NCBI RefSeq assembly: GCF_014145675.1
Contig: NZ_JACGZW010000012.1
Location: forward strand, 124,001 to 188,000
Source of the DNA: Amycolatopsis dendrobii
GTDB lineage: Bacteria; Actinomycetota; Actinomycetes; Mycobacteriales; Pseudonocardiaceae
Length of the DNA: 64,000 bases
Reading direction: 5' to 3'
The position numbers and the translations under genes are program-made. This document shows positions 46,437 through 54,880 of the stretch, piece after piece. Each line of letters opens with the position of its first letter. Position 1 is the stretch's first letter. The notes beneath the pieces were generated by a model. The model ran no database searches and was not told the origin of the DNA. It worked only from the letters and a program-made list of their open reading frames with translations.

Positions 46437-48848
46437 ATGACACGCAGGGCACTGCTGATCGGTTCGGCGACCGGCGGCCTGACCGGTCCCGGAAACGACA
46501 CCGCCGCGCTGGCCGCCGCGCTCACGCGCTGGGATTTCGACCCGGTCGTCTGCGACGGCGAAAACGCCAGCCGGGCAGGCATTCTCGACGCCTACGAACA
46601 GCTGATCGCGCGGTCGCGGCCCGACGACGCCGCCGTCGTCTACTACAGCGGGCACGGGGCCTACGCGAAAGACCCGGCGCTCGCCGAAGGAATGCCGGGC
46701 CCGGGGGTGCTGCAGTTCATCATCCCGACCGACTACGAAGAGTCCTCGGAGGACGATTTCCGCGGCATCGCCAACGTGGAGCTGTCGCTGCTGCTCGAAA
46801 AACTCACCGCGCGGACCCGCAACGCCGCGGTCATCCTCGACTGCTGCCATTCCGGCGCGATGTCCCGCGACCTCGAAACCGGCGCGGTGGCCAAAGTCTG
46901 GCCCCGCGCCGTCCCGGCCTGCCTCGCCCGCGCCCACCTGGACTCGCTGCACCGCACCTGTCCCGGTCTCGCCGAACTGAGCCCGCGGGGCAATCCGGAC
47001 GCGGTCCGGCTCGTGGCCTGCGCGACGAACCAGCGGGCCTACGAGGCGCCGAACGCCGACGACGTCACCATGGGCTACTTCACCGACGCGCTCACCCGCG
47101 TGCTCGACACCCTCGACCCGGCGGCGAAACCGCTGTCCTGGGCGACGGTCGGCGACCGGGTCCGCCAGCTGGTCCTGCGGCAGTGCGGCGTGCAGCGACC
47201 GGATTCGGAAGGCCCGCGCGACCGCGAACTGTTCGGCACCGGACTCGCCGACCAGGCCGCGGCGCTGCCCGCGTCCCGGCACCGGGAATGGATCCGGATC
47301 TCCGGCGCCGGCCTGCTCGGTTACCGCGAGGGCGACGAGTTCGCGATCCGCAACGACGAAGACCTGCTCGGCACGACCGTGGTCAAGTGGACGGACGGGC
47401 AGGCGGCCTTCGGCCCGCTGCGCGGTCCCGACCCCAGCCGGGACATTCCCGCGGGGGCCCGTGCCGAAGTGATCGCGACCGCGGTCCCGCCGCTCCCCGT
47501 CGCGCTGGACGCCGGAACGGGTTCGCTGGCGGAGAGCGTCCAGGCCGATCCGGCACTGCGCCTGGCCGCCGAGGGGGAAACGGCGGCGGTGCGGACCGTG
47601 ACCGGCTCCGGAGGCGTTGCCCTGCACGACGCCGCGGGCCCGCTGAACCAGCCGAAAGCCGCACCGCACCAGGTGCTGGGCGACCTCAAGCGAATCGCGC
47701 GGGCGCGGGCGGTGCTGCGGCTGTCGGAAGACCCGGGCCTGGCTCTGCGCACCCGGGTGCGCGTCGAACTGGCCCAGGTCGTCGACGGCGTCGCCCGCCC
47801 GTTGCCTGCCGGCGGCGCGGTTCTCCATCCCGGCCAGGCAGTGTGCGTGACCGTGCACAACGACGGCGACCCAGGCGAATACGTCTACGTCTCGCTGCTG
47901 GACGTCGGCGTCTCCGCCCAGGTCACGCTCCTGAACCCGGAGAATCCCAGCGGCGTCCCGATCGCCCCCGGCAAACGGTACGTCTTCGGCGGCAACGACG
48001 TCACCGGGACGCTGCCCGGCATGGAGCTGAGCTGGCCGTCGTCGGTGCCGCCGGTCTTGCCGCGCAAGGAAAGCATCGTGGTGCTGATCAGCGAGGAACG
48101 CACGGAGGCGGCGCTCTTGCAACAGCAAGGCGTGCGCACCAGCGGCGCGCTGAACCGCTTGGAAGCACAGCTCCTGCGGCTCGGCGCGCGGGACGGCCGG
48201 GAGATCATCACGCCGATGCTGACCCGGCCGATGCGCTTCGCCGTGCAGACCATCGGCTTCGACCTGGCACCGGTCCCCGCGCCGCGGGCAGAAGAAGCCG
48301 TTTTCGAGATCGACGACCGCCCGGGCCACGATTTCCTCGGTGCGGCAAGCGGTCCGCCCGCGCGGATCGCCGTGCGCTTGCCCGCCTTGGTCGTGCACCA
48401 CAACCGCGCGTTCCGCAACCGGGATTTCCGGCTCGACACACTGGTGCTGACCACCGGCGCGGACGGCAAGCTCCGCCACCGCGTCCGCACGGCCCGGTTC
48501 GCCGGGACCGTCGACGGCACCCGGCTCCCCGTCAGCGAAAGCCCGCTCTTCGAAGGCGAAGTCCGCGAACAGCTGGACGTCGCCGTGTGGGTTTCCCCGG
48601 ACCGGGGCGCCGAGGCGGACTTCGCGGGCATCGCGGGGGAATCGGCGGCCGAGATCGTCGATGCGGCCGAAGCCGCGCTGACCGCGGCGACCGGCGGCGC
48701 GATCGGCCTGTACCGCGCGGCTTTCGGTCCGGGAGAGCGGTTCGGCGCGGCCCGGCCGAAAGCCGAGCACACTGTCCGGACGGCGGATTTCACTTTCGGC
48801 CTCGCCGTGGCGGAAGCACCGGACAGCGGTCCGTCAGATCCCCAGTGA
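46437..48848 (+). CDS. Caspase-family protease with DUF4384-like C-terminal part
   Basis: An 803-residue protein. Residues 1 to about 240 form a caspase (C14) fold: RALLIGSATGG, VVYYSGHGAY with catalytic H73, and AVILDCCHSGAM with catalytic C137. A second region, about 420-560, resembles the DUF4384 type often joined to caspases (VTVHNDGDPGEYVYVSLLDV and PGKRYVFGG). The rest is beta-rich and unassigned. With the CHAT protein this gives two different caspase-clan proteases in one operon. The start ATG follows GGAGGG, 43 bases after the regulator gene. Confidence 0.88.
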   Translation: MTRRALLIGSATGGLTGPGNDTAALAAALTRWDFDPVVCDGENASRAGILDAYEQLIARSRPDDAAVVYYSGHGAYAKDPALAEGMPGPGVLQFIIPTDYEESSEDDFRGIANVELSLLLEKLTARTRNAAVILDCCHSGAMSRDLETGAVAKVWPRAVPACLARAHLDSLHRTCPGLAELSPRGNPDAVRLVACATNQRAYEAPNADDVTMGYFTDALTRVLDTLDPAAKPLSWATVGDRVRQLVLRQCGVQRPDSEGPRDRELFGTGLADQAAALPASRHREWIRISGAGLLGYREGDEFAIRNDEDLLGTTVVKWTDGQAAFGPLRGPDPSRDIPAGARAEVIATAVPPLPVALDAGTGSLAESVQADPALRLAAEGETAAVRTVTGSGGVALHDAAGPLNQPKAAPHQVLGDLKRIARARAVLRLSEDPGLALRTRVRVELAQVVDGVARPLPAGGAVLHPGQAVCVTVHNDGDPGEYVYVSLLDVGVSAQVTLLNPENPSGVPIAPGKRYVFGGNDVTGTLPGMELSWPSSVPPVLPRKESIVVLISEERTEAALLQQQGVRTSGALNRLEAQLLRLGARDGREIITPMLTRPMRFAVQTIGFDLAPVPAPRAEEAVFEIDDRPGHDFLGAASGPPARIAVRLPALVVHHNRAFRNRDFRLDTLVLTTGADGKLRHRVRTARFAGTVDGTRLPVSESPLFEGEVREQLDVAVWVSPDRGAEADFAGIAGESAAEIVDAAEAALTAATGGAIGLYRAAFGPGERFGAARPKAEHTVRTADFTFGLAVAEAPDSGPSDPQ

Positions 48849-48879
48849 CAGCACATTTGTCCGGCGAAAGGACACTGCG

Positions 48880-49122
48880 ATGGCGAGCAAACGGATCACG
48901 ATCGGCACTCAGATGTGGAAGGTCGACGCCGACCGGGCAGCCTCGGTGGAAACCACTCTCGAAGCCGCGATGACCGAGGGAAAGGCCGTCCGGCTGACCC
49001 TCCTCACCGGCGACGACAAGCCCGTCACGGTCCTCTTCAACGGGAAAACGGCGCCGCTCGCGGTCATCGACGACGGAACGGTCCCGCGGCCGACCGAGAT
49101 CTCCGGCTCTCAGGACTCCTGA
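48880..49122 (+). CDS. Small protein, last gene of the system
   Basis: An 80-residue protein starting MASKRITIGTQMWKVDADRA. Strand-like segments AVRLTLLTGDDKPVTVLFNG and TAPLAVIDDG suggest a small beta domain; the C-terminus is polar. No family recognised. It sits 31 bases after the caspase gene, same strand, with CGAAAGGAC before the ATG. A substrate, inhibitor or adaptor for the caspase is possible but unproven. Confidence 0.6.
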   Translation: MASKRITIGTQMWKVDADRAASVETTLEAAMTEGKAVRLTLLTGDDKPVTVLFNGKTAPLAVIDDGTVPRPTEISGSQDS

Positions 49123-49138
49123 TCAACGGACCCGTGCC

Positions 49139-49161
49139 GGGCCGTCCCGCGCGAGCGGCCC
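49139..49161. terminator. Weak hairpin between convergent genes
   Basis: GGGCCG and CGGCCC around an 11-base loop, between the end of the small-protein gene and the end of the HAD gene. No T-run. Possible transcription end. Confidence 0.25.
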
Positions 49162-49176
49162 CGGTCCGGTACGGTC

Positions 49177-49884
49177 TCACGAACAGCGCGGGAAAACCGC
49201 GCCGCCGAGTTCCTCGAGCACCGCAGGCAACTCCGCCACCGACCCCAGCACATGCGTGGCGCCGTGCGCCCGCAACGTCGCCTCGTCATGCGCCCCGGTC
49301 AGCACCCCCGCCGCGACCGACGCGCCTGCCCTCCGCCCGGTCAGCATGTCGAAACCGGTGTCCCCCGCGACCGCGACCGCGCGCACGTCCGTGATTCCCA
49401 AGCGCAGCACCGCGGTCAGCACCATGTCCGGGAACGGCCGGCCCCGGCCGCCCGCGTCCGCCGGGCACACCACCAGGTCCGCCAGATCCGTCCAGCCGAG
49501 CCGCTCCAGCAGCGCGTCCCGTGTCGCTGCCGAGAATCCCGTGCTCAGGCACACCCGGCGCCCCTGCGCGCGCAACTTGTCGATCGCTTCCTCCGCACCG
49601 GGAAGCGGCGCGGCGACCTCGATCGCCTGCGAAGCAAACGCAGTCTCGAAAACCTGATTCGCCTTCTCCGCCACCCCGTCCGCGGGGAAGAGCGCCCGGA
49701 AGACCTCGATCTTCGACTGCCCCATGGTGTCGCGGACGTAAGCATCCACGTCCTCGCGCTCCGGCGAGCCGGCAGGCACCCCGACCGCCTCCAGCGCCGC
49801 CGAGAAGGCCGCCTCGACCGCGCCGTCGTCGCGGACCGTCGTGCCCGCCATGTCCAGCACGACCAATTCCACCGCGCGCGTCAT
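49177..49884 (-). CDS. Phosphonatase-like HAD hydrolase
   Basis: A 235-residue HAD hydrolase of the phosphonatase-like group. The nucleophile is D11 in VVLDMAGTT, where the second acid of normal HAD phosphatases is Ala, as in phosphonoacetaldehyde hydrolase. K58 in TMGQSKIEV corresponds in position to the Schiff-base Lys of that enzyme. Later motifs are CLSTGFSA and [11 protein letters not shown]. Phosphonoacetaldehyde is the phosphorus analogue of sulfoacetaldehyde, so the place in a sulfonate locus is notable. The ATG overlaps the pta stop (ATGA), so it is co-translated with pta. Whether it acts on phosphono- or other compounds is open. Confidence 0.8.
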   Translation of the reverse strand: MTRAVELVVLDMAGTTVRDDGAVEAAFSAALEAVGVPAGSPEREDVDAYVRDTMGQSKIEVFRALFPADGVAEKANQVFETAFASQAIEVAAPLPGAEEAIDKLRAQGRRVCLSTGFSAATRDALLERLGWTDLADLVVCPADAGGRGRPFPDMVLTAVLRLGITDVRAVAVAGDTGFDMLTGRRAGASVAAGVLTGAHDEATLRAHGATHVLGSVAELPAVLEELGGAVFPRCS

Positions 49885-50870
49885 CGGACCCCCTCCACTT
49901 CCCGCCCGGTCACCGCGTGCACCGCGCTGATCAGGGCCATCGTCTCGATGTCGGCCGCGCTGCAGCCGCGCGACAGGTCGTGCAGCGGCGCCGCGACGCC
50001 TTGCAGGATCGGCCCCAGCGCGGTCGCCCCGCCGAGTCGTTCGGCGATCTTGTAAGCGATGTTCCCCGCGTCGAGATTGGGGAACACCAGCACATTCGCC
50101 CGCCCGGCGACGGTCGACCGCGGCGCCTTGGCCACCCCGACCGCGTCCACGACAGCGGCGTCGAATTGCAGTTCGCCGTCCACATCCACACCGGGCAGCC
50201 GTTCCCGCACCAGCGAAGTCGCCTGCCGGACCTTGTCCACCGCGGAATGCTTGGCACTGCCTTGGGTGCTGAAGGAAAGCATCGCGACAACGGGCTCAGT
50301 TCCGGTCAGCGCCCGGTGCGTGGAAGCCGCACCGACTGCGATGTCGGCCAGCGCGTCCGCGTCCGGCTCGGGAACCACGGCACAGTCGGCGAAAGTGAGC
50401 GATCGGCCGTCCTGCAACAGCATCAGGAAGCAGCTGCTGAGCGTCCGCACCCCGGGAGCGAGGCCGACAATCCGCAGGCCGGCCCGGAGGACATCGGACG
50501 TCGGCCGGGTCGCGCCGGCCAGGCACGCATCCACCCGGCCGAGCGCGAGAAGCGCCGCGGAGAGGGCGACCGCATCATTGCGGACCGTCTCGACCCGGTC
50601 AGGAAACGCCGAACCCAGCCGCGCGAGGACAGCCTCGTCAGCGGCCAGATCCGCCGTGTCGAGGAAAGGCGGCACCGGAAAACCCAGCTCTGCCGCAACA
50701 GCAGCGATCTCCGCCGCGGGCCCGACCAGCAACGGTTCGATCTCGCCGCGGTCGGCCAAGTGCGCGGCCGCGGTGACGGCGCGCGGGTCGGCGCCGTCGG
50801 CGAGCGCGATCCGCGGGCGGGCGTCGCCGACGCGGTCCCGCCAGGTCTCGGCCAGAGGGGCCATGGTCAT
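49881..50870 (-). CDS. pta: Phosphate acetyltransferase
   Basis: A 329-residue enzyme, the length of compact Pta proteins lacking the N-terminal P-loop domain. Family segments are [54 protein letters not shown] and [20 protein letters not shown]. It converts acetyl phosphate to acetyl-CoA. In sulfonate use it takes the acetyl phosphate made by Xsc, whose gene is at 61837. GAGGGAG eight bases upstream supports the ATG at 50870. Divergent from ald; a TTCTGG direct-repeat site lies 71 bases upstream. Confidence 0.93.
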   Translation of the reverse strand: MTMAPLAETWRDRVGDARPRIALADGADPRAVTAAAHLADRGEIEPLLVGPAAEIAAVAAELGFPVPPFLDTADLAADEAVLARLGSAFPDRVETVRNDAVALSAALLALGRVDACLAGATRPTSDVLRAGLRIVGLAPGVRTLSSCFLMLLQDGRSLTFADCAVVPEPDADALADIAVGAASTHRALTGTEPVVAMLSFSTQGSAKHSAVDKVRQATSLVRERLPGVDVDGELQFDAAVVDAVGVAKAPRSTVAGRANVLVFPNLDAGNIAYKIAERLGGATALGPILQGVAAPLHDLSRGCSAADIETMALISAVHAVTGREVEGVR

Positions 50871-50940
50871 CTCGCAAACTCCCTCGCGGACGGCAGTGCT
50901 CCCCGAGCAGGATCCCGACCTCTGGCCCCAAGCGACAGAG

Positions 50941-50970
50941 CCAGAACAGTGCCCGTTGACAGGTCCAGAA
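50941..50970 (-). promoter_or_regulatory. TTCTGG direct-repeat operator of pta
   Basis: On the minus strand TTCTGG occurs twice with starts exactly 24 bp apart; the nearer end is 71 bp from the pta start codon. A CCAG in opposite sense follows 21 bp downstream. The same arrangement precedes ald, the amidohydrolase operon and the aminotransferase gene. Confidence 0.75.
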
Positions 50971-50979
50971 GGCCCCCGC

Positions 50980-51009
50980 GACTGGACCCGTCGACCGAGC
51001 GGTTTCTGG
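50980..51009 (+). promoter_or_regulatory. TTCTGG-type direct-repeat operator of ald
   Basis: GACTGG (50980-50985) and TTCTGG (51004-51009) start 24 bp apart; the end is 67 bp from the ald start codon and CCAG follows 20 bp after the second half-site start. It is placed back to back with the pta operator. Confidence 0.7.
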
Positions 51010-51075
51010 CACTTTCGCGGTGGCCAGCCGTCCCGCACTCTCGGTCGCACCACACACGGCAGATGGGAGCAGGCG

Positions 51076-52191
51076 ATGAAGATCGGTGTGCCTCGCGAGG
51101 TCAAGAACCACGAATACCGGGTGGCGGCGACGCCTGCCGGAGTACACGAGTTCACCTCGGCCGGCCACGAGGTCTTCGTGGAACGCGGCGCGGGCGAGGG
51201 CTCGTCCATCCGCGACGAGGACTACGCGGCCGCCGGCGCGAAGCTGCTCGACCACGCGGACGACGTGTGGGGCACCGCGGAGATGGTGCTGAAGGTCAAG
51301 GAGCCGATCGCCGAGGAGTACCACCGGCTGCGTTCGGACCAGCTGCTGTTCACCTACCTGCACCTCGCCGCGAGCGAGCCCTGCACCAAGGCCCTGCTCG
51401 GCGCGGGCACGACCTCGGTGGCCTACGAAACGGTCCAGCTGCCGAACGGCTCCCTTCCGCTGCTGTTCCCGATGAGCGAGGTGGCCGGGCGGCTGGCCCC
51501 GCAGGTCGGCGCACAGACGCTGATGCGCGTCAACGGCGGGCGCGGCGTGCTGATCGGCGGCGTCTCGGGAGTGCCGCCGGCCCGCGTGGTCGTGCTGGGC
51601 GCGGGCGTCGCCGGGATGAACGCGGTCGCCGTCGCGGCCGGGACCTGGGGCGACGTCGTGCTGTTCGACAAGAACGTCGACAAGCTGCGCGCCGCCGACC
51701 GGATGTACCAGGGCCGCATCCGCACCGCCGCGGCGAACTCGTACGCCATCGAGCAGGCGGTGCTGGAGGCCGACCTGGTGATCGGCGCGGTCCTCGTGCC
51801 CGGCGCGAAGGCCCCGAGCCTGGTGTCCAACGAGACGGTCTCCCGGATGAAGCCGGGCAGCGTGCTCGTGGACATCTCGATCGACCAGGGCGGCTGCTTC
51901 GAGGACTCGCGTCCGACGACCCACGCCGACCCGACCTTCCGGGTGCACGAGTCGGTGTTCTACTGCGTGGCCAACATGCCGGGCGCGGTCCCGCACACCT
52001 CCACGCACGCGCTCACCAACGTCACGCTCCCGTACGCGCTGGAGATCGCGAACAAGGGTCTCCGCACCGCGGTGCAGGACACGCCCGAGCTCCGCGGCGG
52101 AGTGAACACCGTGGCCGGGGCGCTGACCTACGAGCCGGTCGCCCTGGCGCACGGCCTGCCCTTCACCGACGTCGCCGACGCGCTGGCCTGA
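51076..52191 (+). CDS. ald: Alanine dehydrogenase
   Basis: A 371-residue enzyme matching alanine dehydrogenase throughout: [20 protein letters not shown], substrate-binding VKVKEPI region, YLHLAASEP, the Rossmann motif [18 protein letters not shown] and [14 protein letters not shown]. It oxidises alanine to pyruvate and ammonium with NAD. In the taurine pathway the aminotransferase makes alanine from pyruvate, and Ald closes this loop. The ATG is preceded by GGGAGCAGG. It is divergent from pta, with paired operators between. Confidence 0.96.
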   Translation: MKIGVPREVKNHEYRVAATPAGVHEFTSAGHEVFVERGAGEGSSIRDEDYAAAGAKLLDHADDVWGTAEMVLKVKEPIAEEYHRLRSDQLLFTYLHLAASEPCTKALLGAGTTSVAYETVQLPNGSLPLLFPMSEVAGRLAPQVGAQTLMRVNGGRGVLIGGVSGVPPARVVVLGAGVAGMNAVAVAAGTWGDVVLFDKNVDKLRAADRMYQGRIRTAAANSYAIEQAVLEADLVIGAVLVPGAKAPSLVSNETVSRMKPGSVLVDISIDQGGCFEDSRPTTHADPTFRVHESVFYCVANMPGAVPHTSTHALTNVTLPYALEIANKGLRTAVQDTPELRGGVNTVAGALTYEPVALAHGLPFTDVADALA

Positions 52192-52197
52192 GCCTCC

Positions 52198-52266
52198 CCG
52201 GCGTGGCGCGGGGTGGGAAAACCGACCGCCGCGAGTTACGTTTCAGCCCACCCCGCTGCACGCCGG
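52198..52266. promoter_or_regulatory. Long imperfect hairpin between ald and the MocR gene
   Basis: Two 20-base arms pair at 18 positions: CCGGCGTG and GCGGGGTGGG on the left with CCCACCCCGC and CACGCCGG on the right, with a 2-base bulge pair between. The loop is 29 bases. It starts seven bases after the ald stop and ends just before the ribosome site of the regulator gene. It could lower read-through or translation of that gene. Confidence 0.55.
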
Positions 52267-52283
52267 CCGCTTGGAGACCGCAC

Positions 52284-53747
52284 TTGCCACGCACGCTGAT
52301 CGAGATCGACCGCTCGTCGGACGAACCGCTGTACCGCCAGGTCCGGCGGGCGATCGAGCACGGCATCGCCATCGGCACGTTCGATCCGGCCCGCCGGCTG
52401 CCCAGCTCGCGGGAACTGGCCGTCGAACTGGGCGTCTCCCGGAACACGATCAATCTCGCCTACCAGGAGCTGGTCGCCGAGGGCTACGTGGAAAGCCGCG
52501 AGCGCAGCGGGCTGTTCGTCAACGGCGAGATGCGCCCGCACTGCGCGGTGGAGGAACGGGACACCGAATCGCGGATCGACTGGGCGGCCCGCGTCCGCCG
52601 GTTCCCGGACGCCGGCGTCGCCCACATCGAGAAACGCACCGACTGGGCGAGCTACCCGTATCCGTTCCTCGCCGGGCAGGTCGACATCACCGCGTTCCCG
52701 GCCCGGTCGTGGACGCGCTGCCTCCGCGACGCCCTCTACCGCCCGCACGTCTTCCACAGCCTCCAGGACAGCGTCGGCTCCGACGACCCGATGCTGGTCG
52801 AGATGGTCTGCCGCCAGCTGCTGACCACCCGCGGCATCGAGGCGGACCCCGAGGAGGTGCTGATCACCGTCGGCTCGCAGCAGGGCCTCGACCTGCTCGG
52901 CCGCGTGCTGCTCGGGCCGGACCAGGTCGTGGCCATCGAAAACCCCGGCTACCTCGACGCGCGGCACATCTTCCTCCGCACCGGCGCCCGCGTGACCGGG
53001 ATCGACGTCGACTCCCGCGGCCTGCGACCGCCCGAATCGCTCGACGGAGTCGACCTCCTCTACCTCACCCCGAGCCACCAGCACCCGACCAACGCGACCC
53101 TCAGCATCGGCCGGCGCCGCCAGCTGCTCGCCCAAGCCGCGGCCTCCGGCACCGTGGTGGTCGAGGACGACTACGACAGCGAATTCCGCTACCAGGGCAG
53201 CCCCACCCCGGCGTTGAAGGCGCTCGACAGCACCGGCGACGCCGTCTACCTCGGCACCTTCTCCAAATTCCTCTCCCCCGGCCTGCGCCTCGGCTACCTG
53301 GTCGGACCGCGCGAGCTGGTGCGCGCGCTGCGCGAGGCCCGCCGATACGTCCTGCGCCACCCGCCCGGCCAGCTGCAACGGGCGCTGGCGCTGCTCATCG
53401 AAAGCGGCGAGTACCACCGCTCGCTGCGCCGCTACCGCACGAAGCTGATGCGCAAGTGGACCGCCACCACCGCCGCGGTCGCCGAATACCTGCCGTGGGC
53501 GCAGGGCCCGTACCCGCCCGGCGGCGTCAGCCTGTGGATGACCGGCCCGTCCGGACTGGACTGCCGCGTCCTGGTGGAGCGCGCGGAGGAACTGGGCATC
53601 CTCATCGAACCCGGCGACATCTTCTTCCTCGGCGACGACCCGCCGCGCAACCACTTCCGCATCGGCTTCTCCGCCACCCCGCCGCCGGTGATCGACCCGG
53701 GGATCCGGCTGCTCGGCGACCTCTGCCGGGAACTGCTCGACAGCTGA
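52284..53747 (+). CDS. MocR-type (GntR-aminotransferase) regulator, TauR-like
   Basis: A 487-residue regulator. The N-terminal GntR winged helix is residues about 8-75 ([20 protein letters not shown], then [19 protein letters not shown]). The rest is an aminotransferase class I fold with the PLP lysine in [18 protein letters not shown]. MocR proteins sense amino compounds through PLP; TauR is the member that activates taurine genes. The start is TTG at 52284, chosen because GGAG lies seven bases before it. It is the best candidate to bind the four 24-bp-spaced TTCTGG repeats in this locus. Confidence 0.88.
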   Translation: MPRTLIEIDRSSDEPLYRQVRRAIEHGIAIGTFDPARRLPSSRELAVELGVSRNTINLAYQELVAEGYVESRERSGLFVNGEMRPHCAVEERDTESRIDWAARVRRFPDAGVAHIEKRTDWASYPYPFLAGQVDITAFPARSWTRCLRDALYRPHVFHSLQDSVGSDDPMLVEMVCRQLLTTRGIEADPEEVLITVGSQQGLDLLGRVLLGPDQVVAIENPGYLDARHIFLRTGARVTGIDVDSRGLRPPESLDGVDLLYLTPSHQHPTNATLSIGRRRQLLAQAAASGTVVVEDDYDSEFRYQGSPTPALKALDSTGDAVYLGTFSKFLSPGLRLGYLVGPRELVRALREARRYVLRHPPGQLQRALALLIESGEYHRSLRRYRTKLMRKWTATTAAVAEYLPWAQGPYPPGGVSLWMTGPSGLDCRVLVERAEELGILIEPGDIFFLGDDPPRNHFRIGFSATPPPVIDPGIRLLGDLCRELLDS

Positions 53748-53773
53748 ACCCGGCCCGCGCCGCGACTCGCTCC

Positions 53774-53805
53774 TTGACAACTCCCTAAAATATATAACAT
53801 ATTTT
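53774..53805 (+). promoter_or_regulatory. AT-rich palindrome and promoter of the SDR gene
   Basis: TTGACA (53774-53779) is followed by the palindrome AAAATAT-N5-ATATTTT (53787-53805), in which TAACAT could serve as -10 box with a short 15-base spacer. Such an AT island is striking in this GC-rich DNA. It probably combines promoter and operator of the gene at 53872. Confidence 0.55.
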
Positions 53806-53871
53806 GCGTAACAAGGGACGCCGTCGGCAGCCGATCCGAAGAGGCCCCGGAGACGACGAGGAGAATCCGAG

Positions 53872-54771
53872 ATGCTGCGTTTCGACGGCAAAGTGGCGCT
53901 GGTGACCGGCGGCGGACGCGGCCTGGGGCGTTCGCACGCCCTGCTCCTCGCGGCGCGCGGCGCGGCGGTGCTGGTCAACGACCTCGGCGGCGACCCGACC
54001 GGCTCCGGCTCCAGCCCGAGCCCGGCGGACGAAGTAGTCGCCGAGATCACGGCAGCGGGCGGGACGGCCGCGGCCAACCACGACGACGTCGCCGCCGACG
54101 CCGAAGCCGTGGTGCGGGCCGCGATCGACGCGTTCGGGAAGCTCGACATCGTCGTGAACAACGCCGGCATCAACGTGCCCGCCCCCATCGGCTCGGCCGG
54201 CGCCGTGCACCAGATCCGGCGCCAGATGGAGGTCAACTTCTTCGGCACCGCCGCGATCGCCGCCGCCGCGTGGCCGCACCTGGCCGCCAGCGGGTCCGGC
54301 CGCATCGTCAACACGTCGTCGCCGACCATCGTCGGCTGGGAAGGCCAGACCCCCTACGTCACCTCCAAGGCCGCGGTCTTCGGGTTCACCCGGTGCCTCG
54401 CCCTGGAAGGCAAGGAGGCGGGCATCCGCGTGAACGCGATCGCGCCGACGGCCTACACCCGCTTGGCCGAGGAAGCCGACATCCCCGACTCGCTCAAGGA
54501 GACGCTGAAAGAGAAGATGACGCCGTCGATGGCTTCGCAGCTGGTCGCCTATTTCGCGCACGAAGACTGCGCGGTGACCGGCGAGACCATCCTGACGCAG
54601 GGCGGCCACATGCAGCGCATCGCGCTCACGATGAACGAGGGCTACACCAATCCGGACACCACCCCGGAGGACATCGCCGAGCACCTCGCCGCGATCGTCG
54701 ACGACGCGACCAGCAAGCCGCTCGGCATCGTCGGCAGCGAGGGCGAGGTCTCGCTGCTCGACATCGTCTAG
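53872..54771 (+). CDS. SDR oxidoreductase, 3-hydroxyacyl-CoA dehydrogenase-like
   Basis: A 299-residue short-chain dehydrogenase. The cofactor motif is VTGGGRGLGRSHA (TGxxxGxG), then VNNAGI, the Ser in NTSSPTIVGWEGQ and the catalytic Y-x3-K in PYVTSKAAVFGF. The insert DLGGDPTGSGSSPSPADEVV after the second strand and the length match the MaoC/HSD17B4-type hydroxyacyl-CoA dehydrogenases. Substrate unknown. ACGAGGAGAA precedes the ATG. It lacks the TTCTGG operator and has its own AT-rich promoter, so it may not belong to the taurine regulon. Confidence 0.87.
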   Translation: MLRFDGKVALVTGGGRGLGRSHALLLAARGAAVLVNDLGGDPTGSGSSPSPADEVVAEITAAGGTAAANHDDVAADAEAVVRAAIDAFGKLDIVVNNAGINVPAPIGSAGAVHQIRRQMEVNFFGTAAIAAAAWPHLAASGSGRIVNTSSPTIVGWEGQTPYVTSKAAVFGFTRCLALEGKEAGIRVNAIAPTAYTRLAEEADIPDSLKETLKEKMTPSMASQLVAYFAHEDCAVTGETILTQGGHMQRIALTMNEGYTNPDTTPEDIAEHLAAIVDDATSKPLGIVGSEGEVSLLDIV

Positions 54772-54782
54772 CGCGAGGCCGC

Positions 54783-54812
54783 TTCTGGCACCACGCGCGC
54801 GTCGCTTTCTGG
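54783..54812 (+). promoter_or_regulatory. TTCTGG direct-repeat operator of the amidohydrolase-symporter operon
   Basis: TTCTGG at 54783-54788 and 54807-54812, starts 24 bp apart; the end is 69 bp from the GTG start of the amidohydrolase, with CCAG 19 bp after the second half-site start. Confidence 0.78.
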
Positions 54813-54880
54813 ACCTGTTCGCGGGCCAGCTCCCCCGGCACTGTCGTGGGGGCAGGACACGTGGACAAGGAGGTCCCATC

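Noticed and set aside
49521-53747. 1408-codon plus-strand frame ending in the MocR gene
   Set aside because: The first 920 codons run across pta, ald and their control region out of frame; the real gene starts at the TTG at 52284.
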